From Dimorphilus gyrociliatus (taxonomy: Eukaryota; Annelida; Polychaeta; Dinophilidae): 64,000 nucleotides of DNA. Shown piece by piece: positions 55,401 to 61,400 of the stretch. Numbering within the stretch: position 1 is the stretch's first letter; every line of letters starts with the position of its first letter. The stretch spans positions 62,001 through 126,000 of the forward strand of contig CAJFCJ010000023.1 in the NCBI GenBank assembly GCA_904063045.1. Reading direction: 5' to 3'. The position numbers and the translations under genes are program-made. The notes under the pieces were generated by a model that was not told the origin of the DNA, ran no database searches, and saw nothing but the letters and a program-made list of their open reading frames with translations.

Positions 55401-58400
55401 GCAAAATTTTCAAGTTGAATATTCTTGAACTTTAAAAAAACAAAGAAAACAAAAGGAAATAAGTTAAATACAAAAATAGATACTATAAAAAAGACAAGTA
55501 ATGAATTATTAGCTATTTACAACTTGATTCAATAGTTGTATTGAATTTTAAAATAAAGCAAAAGAGATATACTCCTAGGGTTGATATATAATGGGGAATA
55601 ATATCTTATTGAACATGTTTACAAGACATTATCGACTAGAAGGAAAACGGGTAGTTTCATCTTTTCCCTCTCTCCACAAAACATTTCAATAGAGTAATTG
55701 AAAAAGTTTATTATCATATATAGTAGACAGGTGTTAGAACTTACGTGCTATTTACTAATAATTATAGATTTTGATATAGAGTTTTATGAAGAGAAAAATA
55801 GATCATTAAGAAAGGTGTTAATGAAGGTACATATTTGCAAAACAGAGATTGTTTTTATGATCATATGTGCCAAAAGACTAATATAAATTTTTATTATATA
55901 TAGATATAAGTTATATATATATATTTGAAATAGAGCCTTTGAATAAATTTCCTCTACTTTAATTATCTTTTAACGCCATCTATCAACTACGAAAAGGATG
56001 ACTATTAAATGCACAAGAGAGAAAGAGAGAGCGAGGGGGAAAGAGATAGAGATAGGAAAGTAAAAAGTGAAAGAGAGAAGAGGAAGGGCGAAAGATCTAT
56101 GTGTTAAAGTATTGCCATTGAATCAATTATATAATTATACAAAAGCAAAATGTAGTTGGCGCTGGCTGTATTATAAACAAATATTACGCAAATCAATAGC
56201 GGGGATACTGTTGTTTGAAGGAATGCAATAGCAGCATTAGAAATCTGCTGGAAGATGATTTCTTTTTTATCAAGTTAAATGACGACCCTAAAAAGAGGAT
56301 AGTGAATATTTTAAGCAAACTTTGGCCATTCGCCAACCAATTTATTCAATCAATTCTAAAGCAAGTCTGGACACGGTAACATTTAGCAAGGATTAACTGA
56401 ATATAGCTTTAAATCGTTGTGAAACAGTCTTAAGGCCATAAACGATCAATTTTCTTGGTGTAGTTTTGGATAGTTTTGTTTATGATATGGATAGTTTTGT
56501 ATAAAGAAAATAACAAGTTTTAGTGTTTCATATTAAATAGCTACAAAAAAATATTAACCATTATATCTTCATCAAATGAGAAAACCTACGAAATAAGATG
56601 AAAATCTATTCAAATGATAAGAATGAAGTTTACATAATCAACAGTAGAATTCAGTAGTTTAGCATTTTTCCGTCGAAATCCGATAGTAAAGATAAATACT
56701 TTTTTCAATTTGGATATTATTCTCCTTTGACAATAAAATATTCATACTGCCAAAAAAAAAAATGTTAGTGGAAATGCGGATTGTTCATATACAAATTGCT
56801 TTAACGCACGACGTCGAAGAAATTTCAATTGAAAAATTAATTTATGGTTTGTTCCTATGGAATAATAATTCTTTTCTCTTCTTTTATATATACATATATA
56901 TATAATTAATTGATTTTAATTAATTAATAAAATCCTTCCTCTTTGACATCTTCTACTTGTTTTTTTTTTTTTTTCTATTTGATTATATAATTTTTATTTA
57001 TGCATAGAAGATACAGACGTTTTTCCTTTTGACGATACTTAATTTGCTTTTAATAATACTATGATTTCTTAATTAATATATTAATATATTTCGTTTATCC
57101 TTATTATTTTCCAGTCTCTTCCTCCCCTTTCCCTTTGTTTCCCCTTCCCCTCCCCCTTATCTATCTTTCATATTTTAGCCTCTGTAACCAGTTTTCTGCT
57201 ATATTCTATACTATTCTAAATATATATCTATTTATATATTTACTCTCTACTAAGCGTAAAAATTGTTTTTCTTTCAATCCTTTAACAGAAACCAAAGAAA
57301 AAGGTTCAAGACCTGAATTTTTAGTTAAAATTAAAACAAGCCAGGTAGAAATAGGTCAAACTGCAGAATTTAATTGCAAAATTATTGGAACACCTACGCC
57401 CACTTTAACTTGGTTTTACAATGGTATGAGAATAGAAAATCAAGGACGATATCATTTCCTCTCGAAAGAAGAATTACAGGTAATTGACTATATTTCTACG
57501 CAAGAGTAATTTGAAATACTCAAAAATATTCCAACAACATTCAAGCGTATTTAAATGATACTTATCGAACTTTTTACCTTAAAAAGAGTTCGACGGTAAT
57601 GGACTATTTTAAAGCTACTAACACTTAATTAATTTTCTACAATAGATCTTAGAAATCAATGACATTACTACAACTGATGCCGGCCAATATAAAGTTGTGG
57701 CAAAAAATCCATATGGAAAAGTTGAATGTTCAGCTAATTTGCAAGTTGAAGGTAAATTGAATTTGTTTTTTCCTTATTTTAATTGATTTAGAAGATTTTC
57801 CTTTAAGTTTAATAATTAAAAATGATATATTTAAATAAACTATTACTAAGATTTTTGCTTGTCTGTGAGTTTTTTTTTTCAATACTAATTTGCATGATTT
57901 AGCCCCGTCCAAAAAAACCGATCTTCAGCCTCCTAATTTCGTCGTCTCTATGGAAACGAAAAACGTCGTTAATGTTGGAGACAGAGTTAAGTTATACTGT
58001 TCGGCAGCTGGAATACCGAAACCAGATGTAGTGTGGTATAGAAGTGGCAAGCAGATAAGAGACGGCGACGAAGGCAGATTTACGATTAAATATGATGAAG
58101 AAAGCGAAAAAAATGTTTGTGGTACAACGTTAATCGTTCTAGATATTCTACCAACTTACGAAGGTAGATTTACAGCAGAAGCGATTAACGAAGTTGGAGT
58201 GGCTTATACAGATGCTGATTTGATTGTTAGCGATTGTAAGTTTGAAGTGAAAAAAAAAAAGAATGATCTCCTTTTATTATTGTATTGCTATCAAAACCTT
58301 TATTAACTCTCGTATATTATTAAAATTATAACTTTATTAATCCATCCCTTTTTTTTAAAAAAAAAAGACAAAACAAAAAAAAACTGTTAACTGTTAAAAA

Positions 58401-61400
58401 GAACTTTAACTTTTTTTTTTAACATTTTTCTTTAAATAACAGTTTCAGATAATATGACCGAAGATAGCTTGGAAGGTACTATATACTTCCTCCATCAGCT
58501 CATAAAAAAAGCAAATTATACTTAGATTATATAAATTTATATATATATATATAAATATATTTATATATATATTAACATAACGCTTTAGTTGGATTAAGTT
58601 GTCTTACTCAGCTTTCATAAATAATCCATCTTTTCAAAGAATTGAACGATTATTTATAAATAGTCTCTATATTTTTGCTATCTATTTTCTTTTATCGAAC
58701 TTTAAATAAGCTTTATAATTCTTTTAAAGTTTGAAAGAAAACAAACACACCTATAATTAATATATGCAAAATAGTTGTATATATGATATATATTATACAA
58801 TTTTAATAAATAGATATACAGTATATCTATATATGTATATAAAGTACACATAAGCTGTTTTGAATAGCATCTCTCATATTGAAAAAAACAGCTTAATATA
58901 GATTTATTAATGCTTTTAATATGCACAAATAAATCTTTTGGTGTTGGTTGTTTTATACTTGTTTATTATATATGATATCTCTCTATTTACAGTATTATCA
59001 TTTAATAATAATCCGTTCTATTCAACATAACAGCTCCTACAAAAGTTAAAAAGGAGGAAGAAGCTAAACCACAATCACCTATGGTCCTTAAGCATCAAGA
59101 TAAGAGTCAGGCACCAGAATTTATCCAAAAATTGGAGGACATTGTTTGTTTTTCTTTTTTTTTTGTTTATTAAAAGCCAATATTTTACTATTTCTATAAT
59201 TTTTCGTATTTAGACAATCACCGAAAAAACAAAACTTGTTTTAACAACAAGAGTTACTGGAATACCTAGACCTAATCTTACTTGGTATATAGAAGAAGTT
59301 GAAATAAAGCAAACATTTAGAACGAAAATGACTTATACGGAAGATGTTGCAACTCTAACAATAAACAGTGTTGAAAAGAGACAAAAAGGATTATTCAAAT
59401 GCGTTGCCAAAAATACAGCAGGTTCAGCTGAAACTGTCTGTTATGTTAACGTTGAAGGTTTGTTTATTCTTATATATATATATTTCCCTTCTTTGCTTAT
59501 ACAAATAGAAACCTATTTGACTTCCAACTTGCAAGAAAAATAGCTTTTAACCATAAAATAAGTTATAAGATAATCAATATATATAGTCTATATATATATA
59601 TATATATATATATATGTAAATATATTATGTAGATTCAAAAGAAACGGTATCAGATGAAGAAGGTAAGAGATGTCGGATAAAATTAAAATATGAATCAGAA
59701 TAAACAAAACTTTTCAATTCATTCGAAAATCTTGAATGAATGAAATATAAATTTTGAACAAAATTTTTGATAATTTTTCTTTATCATATTTCAACGTTTC
59801 TATTAGAGCTTTTTTTTTAATAGAAAACGTTGATAATTGATTTGGTTTTCTTATTTTGTCGTTCGTTTCTCTTTTTCTTTAAATATATTTTTAATAGATT
59901 TATAGTCTTATTAAATTTTTTAATCATAATTTAACGAAACAATTTAATAAGGGTTTTAATCCTATTCTATTAATTACATAGATATAAAAGAACCTCCTGA
60001 ATTTACGAGACCCCTTGACGATAAAGAAGTAAGAGAAGGTCAAAGGGCAAGATTCGATTGTACGGTTTATGGATTACCTAAACCAGAATTTAAATGGTGT
60101 GTAGTCAATTTAAAAAGTTATTATTTATAACTAATGTTTTGTTTTGTTTTTTTAAAAAAACAAGGCTTCATAAAGGTGATGAAATATCGGAAAGTAATAG
60201 AATAAGAATGGAGTCGAAACACGTAAAAATATCGGACGAAACCAATTATACGCTGTTTATTGAAAAGACTACGGTTAATGATACTGGTAATATTTTAGCT
60301 GTTGCTAAAAATACTGCCGGAGAAGCTGAAAGTAAATGTGAATTGACTGTTCAAGGTAACTAATAAAGATACTTCATTACAATCTCTATAGTATTTATAG
60401 TATATTTATAGTGTTTTAATATGTTTTCTCTAATTCTAGTTAAATCCGAAATGCCTAAATTTTTAAAGAAACCAGATAATGTTGAATGCATGGAATTCGA
60501 TGATATTTCTTTCAAGGCTACTGTTAGAGCAAAACCTGCTCCTGAAGTTGAATGGTTTAAATCGGATGAAAAATTAATTCCTTCTGATAGAATAGTCTAT
60601 GAAAGTGAAGGTGAAGAATTTACTCTTATTATGAAAGAAGTAAAGAAGGAAGAAGCCGGTATGTTCTCTGTCAAAGCTACAAACGATCAAGGATCAATGA
60701 GCGCTTCTGCTAGACTTAAAGTAACAGGTACTTAGCTTGAAATATTTTACTGATATATGATATATACTGAAGATAGATATACAAATAATGACATTTAATT
60801 GTAACTTTTTAACTAATGTTCTTTAGCCGTAATCCCACCAAGGATTGTTAAGCCTCCTAAAGATACTATTGCACCTGAACAAGGGCCTGCCAAGTTCTCT
60901 TCTAAAATTACAGGCTTTCCAACACCCCAAGTACAATGGTAAATAACCAGAGATTAATCTCCTTTTTCAAACAAAATAAAACTCTGTTATTAACTTTTTG
61001 CTACATGTTAATTTAAGGTTTTTAGAGGGAACGCCATTGGTAGAAACCAAACAAATTCAAATGGAATTTGAACCAAAAACTAATATGTATCATTTAATTC
61101 TTACTGATGATCTTAAAGGAATGACTGGCACTGTTAAAGTTCTCGCTACCAACAAAGGTGGTAAAGACGAGAAAGAAGTTAGTCTTACAGTTACAGGAAG
61201 AGCTCCCTCCTTCATAGAGAAACCTTTGAAATGCACCGTCTTGGAAAGCGACACAGCCATCTTCTGCTGTAGAATAGATGGTGACCCCATACCAAAAGTA
61301 CAATGGTCAAAAGGAAAATGGAGAAAGATGGAGAATACATCGACTACTAGGGTACATTACAAAGAGCCAACAGATCAATACGTTCTCGAAATAGATAATA

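Larger units (their letters stand above)
54252..57288 (+). other. 3.0-kb intron
   Basis: No internal constitutive exon is found. The intron holds a possible alternative terminal exon (54519-54721), a (CT)n tract at 55103-55123, a purine tract at 56015-56094 and a long pyrimidine tract near 57110-57170. The rest is AT-rich without signal. Confidence 0.55.
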
